Below are positions 49,504 through 61,346 of a stretch of DNA of 64,000 nt, in pieces. The position numbers were made by a program, and so were the translations under genes. Below the pieces are notes generated by a model. The model was not told the origin of the DNA. It worked only from the letters and a program-made list of their open reading frames with translations, and ran no database searches. Origin of the DNA: Pelecanus crispus (lineage: Eukaryota > Chordata > Aves > Pelecaniformes > Pelecanidae); NCBI RefSeq assembly GCF_030463565.1, contig NC_134646.1:61211710-61275709 (forward strand). The letters are read 5' to 3'. Every line of letters starts with the position of its first letter. The first letter of the stretch is position 1.

Positions 49504-52500
49504 CTGAGTACATCGTGCGGGAGAGAAGAAGAGAGACAAAGAGGAAAAAAAAAACCAAACCCAAACCTCAGTCAACCTGATGTTTGTTAATTTATGATTC
49601 ATTACTTTGCCCTTTGAAGAAACACACTACTGAGAAAAACATTTTAAAATTGACAAACTGCTCCATGCTCTAGTTTCCCTCTATGAATAATGAAGTACTG
49701 TTACTGAATCTACATTTGCTGCTGAAATAAATGAATTACACTTTCAGAGCTCAATGACTTTTAATAGCCAACACAGAAACAACCCACAAAAAACACATAA
49801 ATTGGAAATGGAATATAAATATACATTATGGAAATAAAAAAAATCGAATTGACTTCCATTTATATTATGTCACTTTTTTAAATGTGAAAGAATGACTTAC
49901 TAGTCCTTTTGAAAGTGCTTTAAACTGCTTTTACTGTTGGTGCACACATATGCATTCATTTACTAATACTGATAATAGAACTAGGCACAGTAAACATGGA
50001 GATGGTACAGAGTAATCTCTTTTGTGGGTATGTATTTAGCCTTTTGTTAACAATTCTGAGTATTTTAAGATCCTGAGTAAGTAAACATGTTAGTACGCAA
50101 CAGACGTTTCTTCGGATTACTGAGAGTAAAACACTGAGTAGACCTAACAATGCCATTCCACAAAATGTGCAAGAATTTTGATGTCTCAGTATGTGTTCAC
50201 AGGACTAGGGTGAAAGATAAAGGAAATCATATGAAGGAGGAACATTCAACCCATAGTTCTGTTGTATGAGACCTACCATAACTATTCATGAGGTCTCTTC
50301 CTGGTCTCTTCCCTAAGAGACCTCCCGGAACAGCCGTGTGGTTTGGGTCAACTTTTGTGCTGCAGCAGCTCACAGGGAATTAAAATACAAATACACTTGC
50401 ATATGTACCGAGCTATACAAACAGCAAGCCCAAGAATCAAGCCTATTGCAAATACACTACACAGACCATCTGCATACATTCAATGAATCTAATACTTCAC
50501 AAAATGTCAGTTTATTCTGTGCTGAATCATTATATTGGCTTGTTAAGGTGACAGAGGTCAGGAACCGCAAAACAGAGTAAAATTAATTGAAAAGGTGAGC
50601 AGCAGTGCTTAGGAGTAAAGTCTACACATGTATTAATGGGGAGGATTTGCAGCTATGTACACAAAGTCATGAACTAGAAAGAACTGTCTCTTAGTTAATT
50701 AACTGCAAACTAATAAATTGTTGACTAATTTCAACTTCTTTTTTCTTGCCGATTTTCTGACCATTGACCATTTGGTCAGGCCTACAGTAGGATAACCCTT
50801 TTTTTCTAGTTGTTGAGGCAATAGAGTTGGGTTAAGAGCATATGGGGAAAAGATTAATTTTAACATCTTGGTTGACTTAAGTGAAGTTTTGTAATGAGAA
50901 ATAAAGCTCTGTTCTTTTAAAGAACATGTTGTTCTTGAAATGCGAGATTCATTCTGCGGCTGACTTGCTGAGAAAAAGTAGAACATTCTGCCAAGATAGC
51001 ACCCGGGCATCACTTCTAGGCGTTTTAACCTCAAGTTTAATGACACCTGAATGAATGAAAATACCGCCTCCTACAGTTCTGTAGAAGTTTAGTGAAATTA
51101 GAGAGTACATTCATATAAGCATCAAGGAAGAGTTTATGCAACTGCTTTTGATGCTAGAATGACATGACAAGATCAGATTTGTATGTACAGAATATGGTTT
51201 CTCATTGGAAGGGAAAGTGTGTAGATGGACAGATTTGAATGACCCAAGTATCTCTGCCGGGCCAATTCATTATTAAAAAAAAAAGCAAAACAAACAACTT
51301 AAAATATTCACCTCTGGCAATACTGACTTGAACTTCTACACAGAATAGAGCTTGAAAAAGAAAGGTCTCTGTGATGGAGCTAAAACCTAATCTTAACACA
51401 GTTTTGGGTTTGTGCTTTGGTTTTTTTTTTCCTTCCCCCAACAGTGCAACTAGTTTAGTTAGCTGCACTATTATTTAGAAGATGGCTGGACTGCCCATAT
51501 CTGAGCAACACTTGCTGAAGAAATGCCAAATAATAACCTGAGGCTCCAAACAAACACCTTCTACCAGCTGTTTGATATCAGCAAATTTCCCCCTGTAATT
51601 TCCAGTGTGAGAGTCCTCCAAAAGAAATTTTTACAAATTTAAAATGCAATCCATTTACTATTTTTGCAAACTTGTATTCGGATTCATGAGAAGGTATACA
51701 TGTTTCACAGTGCTAAGTGCTTTCTAGGGAGTGACCTGCATATGTCAGAACAGGATGTGCAGCCCAGGAGTAGATTAATACCAGTAATATGCCAAAGCAT
51801 AAATTATACCAATAACAATTTTGTAATAATTTTAGTCAAGAAGCATGCACCATGAAAAGCCTTAGAACAGGTATCCACACTTTTCTCTTAATTCAACTGA
51901 TTTAGGAAAAAAGTTCTTTCAAAGGAAGAAAGGTGATTAAAAGACGCAGTGACAACGCATCAAGGTGACACTGAGCTAGCATAAAAGAAAACAAAGGCAG
52001 ACTTTCAGCAGACTGGCCATTTCTTGTTCTATGTTTTTCCCACTAGTCAATAAAAATCAATTACTACTATACTCATTCCATTTGACACCCACTTGTTCAT
52101 TGATCTTTTAATCTCATAGCTAGTAACTGATTTTTCTTTCAAGCTTTTTTTGGATTGTCTGAAATTAAACTGCATTCCTATATACAGATTATACAATGTG
52201 AAGCACCTAATACCTTCATATAACTGAATAATCCACGTAAGACTTTCCCCATCCATATTTGGCCTTTTTGCTAAACAATTACTATAAAAACTCTACTTAT
52301 ATTCACGATCCCCATGTTAAATAGAGCTATCATGGCTCCGTTAGAATTTAACATAATCTCTTTGTGTTATTTATTAATCATTGAAATTAACACATTCATC
52401 CATATCAAGAGTTCACTGGGAACTACTGATGCTACAAAATACTGCCATTCCTCAGTTTAGAAACTGAAGCAAGCTATGGTTTTTGTATTCTGAGTCTGTA

Positions 52501-55500
52501 TTTTTTTCCCCAAGAGTAATATTTCCTTCATAATTGGCCCAACTAAAATGTCTACAAAATTGGTATATATTGACATTAGAGAGACCTCTTAACAGTACCA
52601 AAAAAAAAAAAATTGGAAGAAAAAAAAAAAAAAACAAGAAAAAGCCTTAATACAGTTGGCATTGTATTGTTCAACTGTGGATGTCAAACATATTTACCTT
52701 TACTCTTCTTCTTACTTAATAACCAGCTACTGCCAAATACTCAATTCTGCACAGATAAGATTGCAAGAATTTGGCTACTGAATTATATGCAGTAGGTTGG
52801 CTGCTCGTTTTCAGTGCACAGGAAAAATGTAGAGAAAAAGGAGTACATGAATACCAGAATTTTTCATCTGGGAGATCGTAAGATGTCTGAACAATTAATC
52901 TCTCTGGAAAAACACTCAACAGCTATGGGCTAAACACTGACAAAATCTGGGTGTTTCAGTACATCTCCCTGTTCTTGCAGGAGGTTCCAATGCTACTGAT
53001 GTCTTTAATTTCTGTGGTTTGTACTGATCCAAAAATAGAAAGATCCACCATGATGGCTTAACTTAGTTTGCAGAGTTTTCTACTGAGAGCCAGTAAAATA
53101 TGTGTAAGCAGGGTGGCACGCCTGAATTAATTGTGCTTCTTGTTGGAATTGCCACAAGCTGCATCATCTAGACAGTTTTCTAGGTCTTCAATGCAATTAT
53201 TACGTAAAATGATGATAGCTGTCAAACCCGGCAATTTACAGATTTAGTATCTCCCAACCTGATTCACCTGACAGAATGACATGAAGCTTCTTAACATTTT
53301 CAAGATAAAAGGGACACTTCCTAGGCAGCTCCTTGTTTGTGGCTGTGTAACAGATGAGAATAGTCCTAGGGAACACACTAATAGCATTCAGTGAAGTTGT
53401 AAGGTGATACTGAACAGTTCATGCATCCTAGTATGAAGCATTTCATCCACTGGTGGCTTCAGCTAGTTTCTATTCTTGATAACAAAGCATGTCAGTAATA
53501 AAAAGAATTATGAAAGTGGTACTACCCACACTACTAATATATCTGTATTTATTTAAATTGTATTTGTTTAAAAGCAAGCAATACCTAAAAATACATGCAG
53601 TATGTTTATGTTAAAATGATTTCCAATTATCTCTCTCTTCCAGGGAAATAAAACCTTTCAAAATTCATTTGCTGCTTCTGACACCGAAATGATGATTACA
53701 ATAAACCCTTTAGTAGAATTTTTCAAAACAACCACGCTGTTAGTAGCAATAGTACCTTTTTAACATAAAGCTATCACAGAACTGCTTTTTTATATACTTT
53801 CACTTTTTAGAAAGACACTTTGTGTTAAACTTTTATAAACATGTAGCTAGAACAAAACAACCAAAAGGCTGCAGTGAAGGATTTACAAACTAAGGCAATA
53901 CGGACTGTGAAAGAAAGGAAATATTATTAAGCTGTATGGAAAAGAAGTACAAAGATAAATAAGCCTCAAGATAAAAAATGTCTGCAAACCAGGATTTGTG
54001 CTCTTCCAAACAAGCTTCCTAACCCCTAGAGTACATAAGCTTCCATTTGCCGCCTTTCCTTCAGTCCCATGTCTTTTGTATTTCCATCTTTCACTGTCAA
54101 CAGGAAGAAAGAAAACGGCTCTGCAGAGATTTTCAGATTGCTGGTTAAAGGATGCAGAGCAGGCTTTAAATCCCCTCTGGCCAGGAATTTACACAGACCT
54201 CCCTTTTCTTATGTGAATGTTCTGATCAGCAGGTTATTACAAAACAAACTTTTATTATGGATATAGCAGTTAGCTGAATGTAATAAATTACTTAAGACAC
54301 CTGAAATTGCAGTGGACACAGAAAAAGCACCTGATACGAAAAACTTAATTAAATTAATTAAATTTAATTTAATTAAAATCTGGCAAAATTTCTTTATGGA
54401 ACTGCAGGCTAAGGGAGTGGGAATGTAATGTGGGTTTTCCTTACTAAGTTCTTAGCTATAATTTCAGCACAGAATGAGAAGATAAGCAGTCTTAGAATAA
54501 TAGAAAATGCCACATTCAGAAAAATCATGACTATATGTGATACTCCTATTTGTAGTAAACGGATAGCCTGAATTCTTTGAATAGGTCCAAACCAAAATCC
54601 TTCTGGATTTTACAGTAACGTATTACCTGTGCTTATTACTATTGCAGACACCAAACTCGCTGCTCTTTTATCTAAAAACATACATCATACACCTCAGAAC
54701 ATTCAAGTGTCATCAAAAGTAGAAACTGAGAATTAAGGAAAAAAACACAGGAACTATTAAAAATATCAGGTTCAAAACAGAAAATCTGAAAACTCCTCTC
54801 TATGTATGAGCATGATTAATAATAATAATGAAAAATACTCTTTCTTACCAATTCTATGTGACCACATATTAAGAAAAACCCTTTTATCTTTCTTAAGGAA
54901 AAAAAAAGAAAAAACAGCTGTCCAGTGTAAGTGAACTTTCTATTTTCTTACACATCTTAGAATGCCAAGCCATTAAGCTAGTATCTATTTAATACATCTT
55001 TTGTTGCTTATTAAGTCTTAAGATAACACAATCACTAGTGTTCTGAAATACACTGATCACTCCAGCCTGCAGTCAATACTAAATAAGCCAGAACTTGGAA
55101 GCAGGCAGTAAAAAAATTCTACAGAATTTTCTTCTTATAACATAGGCTACTACAAGTACATAAAGCCAGTCTTCTTACTGAATTTCTATAGAATTCTGAA
55201 CGAAATTTAAGATTTCCATCTTTATCTTTTTCACCATTGAAAAGGTCTGTTTTCAGTGAGGTACTTTGGACATACTGAGATGAAGACTGTAGCTATTGCT
55301 ATGTTTCTCTGTGAAAACAAAACAGTAAGAGAAAGAACTTACTGTGCAAAATTTGCTCTGACACTATAAAGTGAACTAAGGACAACCATAAGCCTCCCAC
55401 GTCCTGCTACAAGCACAAGGTGTGCTGCTTTGGCCTTAACTTTCATGTGTATTTAAAACACAATATACCAGCTACAGCAAGATGTTTCTCCTCCTAAGAA

Positions 55501-57230
55501 GAGGAGACCATAGCAATTAACAGGTGGTAGCATACGCCTAATGCACTACAGAAATAGATACAGTAGCAGACACTCAAGGAGCAAAGTCAGTTCTCTAAAT
55601 AAATGGGAAACAGGTACAAACCACATTAAAGAACTTCTTAGCATGCTGTCTTTCTGTTTATCTTGTTGCAAAAAACAAAACAAAACAAAAAACCCCTTCC
55701 AGTCCTTACAAGATATTTGCAGCTGTCCTCTGCACCCTTTCTACACTTTTTAATTATTACATAAACCATACTCCATAACTGTATATTGCAAATACCTTGG
55801 CCACATAAGGAAGTATAATTATTTCCTTATTATAATCACTATTTTTCCTGTTTATAGCACTCCCAAGCTCTCTGACTTCCAAATTACTTCAGCGGGTGCA
55901 AATCCACCAGGAGTGCGTGCATTCCCTGTTTTCATCTGATTCACTCTTTCTATAGGGACAATGCAGTTTTGCAGGTAATTCGAACAAACCAAAGACCAAT
56001 CTTAAGCAACTCTGTAGCCACAGGGAAAGCCAAATCATCTTACTCACCCTACTGTCTCTCCAAAAAGGGTTCATCATCATCCTTCAAACTACGTGGCTAT
56101 AAGTGTTTACAAAGGAATTCAGGTCAGGGGTTGGGTGGAGAGCAGGACCACCCATCTTAGCAGGAATAGCAGTAAGAATTGCTTATGTCAACTTGGAAAC
56201 ATCAGGGATAGCCTTAACTGTTTAAAAATGAAGTTTCATAAAATGAAGTATCCGAGAGCAACAAGTTATGGTATAACTGTGTCCCTGCTCCTCAAGTCAG
56301 TTCCCATCCCCATGCTATCATTCCCTCAGTTGTGTCAGCACAACAGTTTGGATGATACCCAAATAAAAGCAGAGCTCCAGCTTTTTAAGAAAAATACCAA
56401 ACCCAAACCAGCAACCTCTTCCCATCTTTTTATTACTATTACAGTATTAAGCTGTAGTTTCAGTGTGGGGGTGGGAATGAGCAATGGAAAATAGGAATGC
56501 TTTAGGCTGCTGTTTCTGTTGTAGACCTAGTCTCATGAAACCACGGCTTAATTATACCTAGGTTCCTATTTGAACTATTAATATTGCGCATTAAATACTG
56601 TAACATGCTTCAGTTATTCATACTTTTGTTTCACAATCTTTAGTATTTTCCTAGCTTTTAAGTGGCATGCTATATGATCTGTTAATTACACAGACGACAG
56701 ATAGGGTAATGTTTGATCTAATTTAGCCCTCTAACCCTTACTGTCAGCGTGCAGTAGTCTACTATCAAAGGACTCTTTCTTACAATGGGAGCAAAAATAC
56801 TTTATGTGGACAAAAGACTGTCCTTATTGCTAATTATGACTCCAACAACTTCATTGTTAGTACAAAGAAAAAATTAAATCTAAGAAAAATTTTTTACATC
56901 ATTCTATGGCACAGAAACCACTACTACTTATAATATTCTGAGGGCGCATTTGGGACTTTTGGGGTTTCTATTTTGTTATGCAAATATCTTACTATACGCT
57001 TGAAGAAAAAAGTAGAATGTGAAAACATCACAATTATTTTTGATGCTGTATTGCATACAACAGACAGAAATTAACTCTTAGTTTCCAAATAAATGTTAAA
57101 AAACATAAGCATGTTTAAAGTCTTCTAAATTGTTTAGGACATTCTGACCTTTTTAAGCAAAACACAGGACACGCTTTGAAGGTACATTTGTAAATGAATA
57201 TGAAGTTACTTCAAATTATAACAAACTTAC
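49504..57230 (-). other. KLHL5: KLHL5 intron within the BTB domain
   Basis: A 7.7 kb AT-rich intron. It contains an AT-only inverted repeat at 54345-54376 and A tracts near 52600-52634. Open frames here (for example 133 codons at 56093-56494 on the plus strand) show no domain and no splice context. I see no mobile element. Confidence 0.75.
54345..54376. repeat. AT-only inverted repeat
   Basis: A 32-base tract made only of A and T, beginning TTAATTAAATTAATT and ending in the near-inverse AATTTAATTTAATTAA. It could form a cruciform. Confidence 0.6.
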
Positions 57231-57416
57231 CTGTGAGCTGGAATTCTACGATCACCAGCAACTAACACCACATCACATAGCTGTTTGTGCCTAAGGTAGT
57301 TCTCCATCTTTTTAAAAGTTTGTTCAGCATGGTTGAGAGCCTGAAAAAATTCGTCCGAAGTACAGGGCTCCATAGTTTGATAAGATGATAAGGTATGACT
57401 GCTGTTGGAGGTTCTG
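57231..57416 (-). CDS. KLHL5: KLHL5 coding exon: linker and start of BTB
   Basis: Encodes RTSNSSHTLSSYQTMEPCTS, DEFFQALNHAEQTFKKMENY and LRHKQLCDVVLVAGDRRIPA, i.e. the Ser-rich linker and the first part of the BTB domain. The acceptor is ACTGTCTTCAG and the donor GTAAGT. The first base completes a codon begun in an exon outside the window; the exon ends after AG of an Arg codon. An internal Met (MEPCTSDEF) could act as an alternative start, but nothing here proves it. Confidence 0.95.
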
Positions 57417-60400
57417 CTGAAGACAGTAACAGAAATCTTAGTTCACACAATATCTACAGTGATAAAATAAAAATCACATGTGATTTTAAAATTGACGTAC
57501 GTGATTTAATATATATTCCCTTGCTATTTTATTTCCCTTCATATTCGTACTTTCTGTCTTCCTCCAAACCTAATCTAAACCCTTATGAAAAAGGTACGAT
57601 CATTTAATGTTCTACTCTTCAACTAACAGGCACACAAACATCAGTCCAGTAATCCTATCTATAGTGCTGTCAGATGGTTAGGGACAAACACACTCCAACC
57701 AAGACCCTGCAAACTGAAAAAGCAACAGAAGGATGCAATAAGGAATCAAACCGCTCCCTGCCATGTATGTTAAAGACTTACTTCACACGTACATTAAAGT
57801 CTTGCTTCACAGTTAGCCTAAGGTGTCTAGAACAAAACTCAGCGTATACGGAGCTAGTAAAAGAGCGTGGGTATGCAGGGGGGAAAAAAAAAACATCAAG
57901 AAACACATCAATATACTACCACTCCTACTGCACGAAGCCTTATGGGTCCAAAATGAGATCTAGTACAGTAGAAGCCAACACAGGGGAAAAGCAAGGGTGG
58001 ACGGGGAGAAAAATTATTCCTGTCCATACACACAGCAGCTTGGGAGGAAAGACAAACAGAGAAAATGTAAAAGGAGTGCATATGGGCCTAGGACATAAAG
58101 GAGATGAATCCTAATTACATACACTGAGAGAAGCACCTTTTCTTGCTCATAGTTCTTTAACTGACAACTACTGATTACTTTTCCACAATGCAGGCAACTT
58201 ACAAAATACTCTGGACCTACCATAATATTTGGAAGGACATGGATTCCCAAGTTCTGCATCCAGACCCCTGCTTTCACAAAGATGTCACGAACTCGGGCAC
58301 CATGCTCAGGGCTAAATCCACCAAGACACTTAGCTCAGTCCTTAGCCTAGGACATTCATTTCACGACAGAGCTCCTCAAAATCAAAGTCTGAATTTTCAG
58401 CAGAAAATGTTCAGTAAAGGTTTTTTTGTTTTGTTGGGTTTTTTGTTCCCCCCCCAACCCCCCGTGTGCCCAGATAGCTAAAAAGGCCGAGCAATTTGGC
58501 ACTTAATTCAAACCTAAATCTAGTAACAGATGAGAAATGAGATACTTGCCTACCTACTTCCCTTGGAGAACCTCATCTTAAACGTGCTCTCTGAAGCTGT
58601 GGTTAGCCATTTATTTAAGCTGTGCCAACTTCTTCTCACCCTCCATGAGTCACTTCTGCTCCATCACTGGCCCTCAGAAAAGCTGGAACAAGTATTCTTT
58701 GTGGCCATTTTGGAAACTGAATCAAGGAACTCATGTATGTGAAAAACGTAACCACATAACCATAAAAAACATTGTATTTGCAAAAGTGGGTGGCATTCTC
58801 ACAGTGAATGAGCAAGAAGTACTCAGGGAAAGGAACTCTTAAACCAGCAACCCTGCAAAAGAAACAGAAGTGGAAAGAATAGGGTGCTGGGCAACAAGAA
58901 AATGCTTAGGAAATTCTTGTTCCCTATCACAATTTATCACATCCTCAACTGTGTTGATACAGGTTGGGTGGTTTGGGTTTTTTTTTGGTTGAACCATATT
59001 TTAACTCAGATTCCTCAAATTAACGCCATTAATAATGATAAAAATACTACATTATATCAGGGATTTGATTTACATTACAACCTCACAAAGAGTTGTGTAG
59101 ATAGAACTGAAGAAGCAACAAACTAGTACGGAGAAGGAAAAAACTTTCCAAGCCAGCACTTTGCCTGGACCACACCCTCACTAGAGCTATTGCCAGCCCC
59201 AAGGCTGCACACATGCACATTCTGCACAGAACTGTGGCAGCCACCACTCTTGTTCAACAAGGAAGAATAATTGCAGTGGTGTCTCTTTTCCACTACCCAG
59301 CATAAAGCACTTTTTCAGGATACAACAGAGCCAAGCTTAGTTCTTTCCCGCACCTGAAGAAGCTCAAGCCCATACCTTGTCCTCTAGCCAGTAACTTACA
59401 AACCATTTTCCATAAGGAAGGAAAAGGATTAGGAAAGAAAGATTAAGCTTCAGCGGTCTATATGAAGAGAACATGAAAGAGATAGTCATTAGATAGTTGT
59501 GGTACTTGCAAAAAAGGAAAGATACAGCTTCAAGGGCTATTTATGCCTATTACTCAATGACTGATTACGAAAAATTCAATCTCCCTCCTTCCCCAAACTG
59601 TTTTACAAATCTATTTCCCAGTTTAGTTTGCCACAGCCTCGACAGCTTGGGAGAATACACAAGCAAGGAAAGAACAGAGGACAGGAAGGACCTGCTTTTC
59701 TCTCTCCCAGCAGCAGTACTGAAATGCCTTCCAAAATTCTTGGTCTACGTCCCTTCCACCTACAGAGAGGATACCTGGGTATCTAACAGTGGCCTGTGAC
59801 TCCCATGCTCAGAGCAAACACCCAGCTGCAGTGTCCTACACCTCTGAGTATCAAGGCAGCTCTGCTCCTTTTGGATTTGGCTCGACTCAAATTTATCTTA
59901 TAGTATGAATTTCCCCTCCCACAGACTAGATATTGCTACTTCTGCACACCTCACACATACTACTAAGAAAATTACATTGAAGACTGAGGCTGTCAGCGCA
60001 CAAGGTAAGTGTATCAGAGAACCCTCTGCATATTCCTTTAAGATTTAAGATAGTATTTTTAACACATTAAGTGGAAATATTATTACAAGTATCTTAGAAT
60101 GTTAGTCCGCAGGGTTTCCTTTTTGTATTCTTAAACTTCAATCACACTTTTCTTGGTCTTTCTTTTCTTTACCTATTTATGTCAAAAAGATCCTATCTAG
60201 CACTGACCAATTTTTAAGTATGGTACAATTTCATGATGATTGTAAAAATATAAGTTACCCTAAGGACAAGGTCTTTCCCATGCTACCTACACATTTTACT
60301 ACCCTGGTGACAAACATTCATATACTACAGATGCTAGCTTTCTTCAACTTCTCTGTATAACAAAGAATTCATGTAAGAGTGCCTTTTGAAATCAAAATTA

Positions 60401-60787
60401 CGTATAAGCCATGCTATATACCCATTTGTTTTTAGAGGATTTTATTTCTTGAAGTAGGATGTTCGGAATAAGGAGCTCTGCCCAATGTAACAGTTCATTG
60501 CAAAGCAATGAAGCAATTAACTGGGCTAGTAAAGCGTTGATAAATGAGTTTCAAAAGTAAAAGCATGTATGATGATGATGACTGGAGAGCTGAATTCACA
60601 CCTCTCCTGCTGTTGTTTCAGGCTTCTTGTTGTAGCTTAAAGCCACAGCACCATTTTCAATATAAAAACAAACCAAACCATAATATATACAAGCCCTCCT
60701 TCCTCCAACTTTTACAAAACTCTCTCTCTCAAAAGAGAGGCATCAGTGTTTTTCAAATTTTACGGGGGAGAAGCACAATCTGTTCCT

Positions 60788-61346
60788 TGTTGTGGTTTAG
60801 CCCCAGTCAGCAACCAAGCACCACACAGCGGCTCACTCGCCCTCCCCCCTGGATGGGATGGGGGAGAGAATCAGAAGAGCAAAAGTAAGAAAACACATGG
60901 GTTGAGATAAGAACAGTTCAGTAATTGAAATACAATAACAACAACAACAAAAAAAATTGTCTCGAAAAGGAAAACAACAAAGAGAGGCACAAAACCCCAG
61001 CAAAACAAGTGAGGCAACCACCCGCCAACCGATGCCCAGGCAGTCCCTGATCAGCGATCGCTGACCCCTTGCCCAACTCTCCCCAGTTTATATACTCAGC
61101 ATGATGTCACATGGTATGGAATAGCCCTCTGGCCCATTTGGATCAGCTGTCCTGGCGGTGCCCCCTCCCAGCTTCTTGTGCACCTGGCAGAGCATGGGAA
61201 GCTGAAAACGTCCTTGACTAGTGTCAGCACTACTTAGCAACAACTAACAGTGTGTTATCAGTATTATTCTCATACTAAATCCAAAGCACAGCACTATGCC
61301 AGCTACTAGGAAGAAAATTAACTCTCTCCCAGCTGAAACCAGGACA
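60788..61346 (-). mobile_element. Solo LTR of an endogenous retrovirus
   Basis: About 559 bases bounded by TG and CA, flanked on both sides by TCCT (60784-60787 and 61347-61350), a likely target-site duplication. In minus orientation it begins TGTCCTGGTTTCAGCTGGG, carries a TATA box (TATATAAA, 61087-61094), and ends with CTAAACCACAACA. I recall near-identical LTRs in many neoavian genomes. No internal retroviral genes are attached, so it is a solo LTR left by recombination. The usual ATTAAA polyadenylation signal region near 60919-60935 is altered. A 4-base duplication fits class I better than ERVL (5 bases), so the class is uncertain. Confidence 0.88.
61087..61094 (-). promoter_or_regulatory. 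LTR TATA box
   Basis: TATATAAA on the minus strand within the solo LTR, in the place expected for the U3 promoter. It points in the same direction as KLHL5 transcription. Confidence 0.6.

Larger units (their letters stand above)
26153..57416 (-). other. KLHL5: KLHL5 gene, all but the N-terminal exon(s)
   Basis: KLHL5 is a BTB-BACK-kelch protein. Members of this family use BTB and BACK to bind Cullin-3 and the kelch propeller to hold substrates for ubiquitination; the substrate of KLHL5 is not evident from sequence. Ten minus-strand exons join in frame to 1750 coding bases (582 residues plus stop, beginning inside a codon). Visible in order are a Ser/Thr-rich linker, the BTB domain (LCDVVLVAGDRRIPAHR onward), the BACK domain, and six kelch repeats each with a Gly-Gly pair. 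The human protein is about 755 residues, so roughly 170 N-terminal residues lie beyond 64000. The KLHL4/KLHL1 paralogues are less likely given the near-identity to human KLHL5 as I recall it and the WDR19 neighbour. Confidence 0.96.

Noticed and set aside
57674-58114. 146-codon plus-strand open frame in the KLHL5 upstream intron
   Set aside because: Low-complexity Lys/Thr/Ser composition, no domain and no promoter or splice context. A frame of this length is expected by chance in 64 kb.
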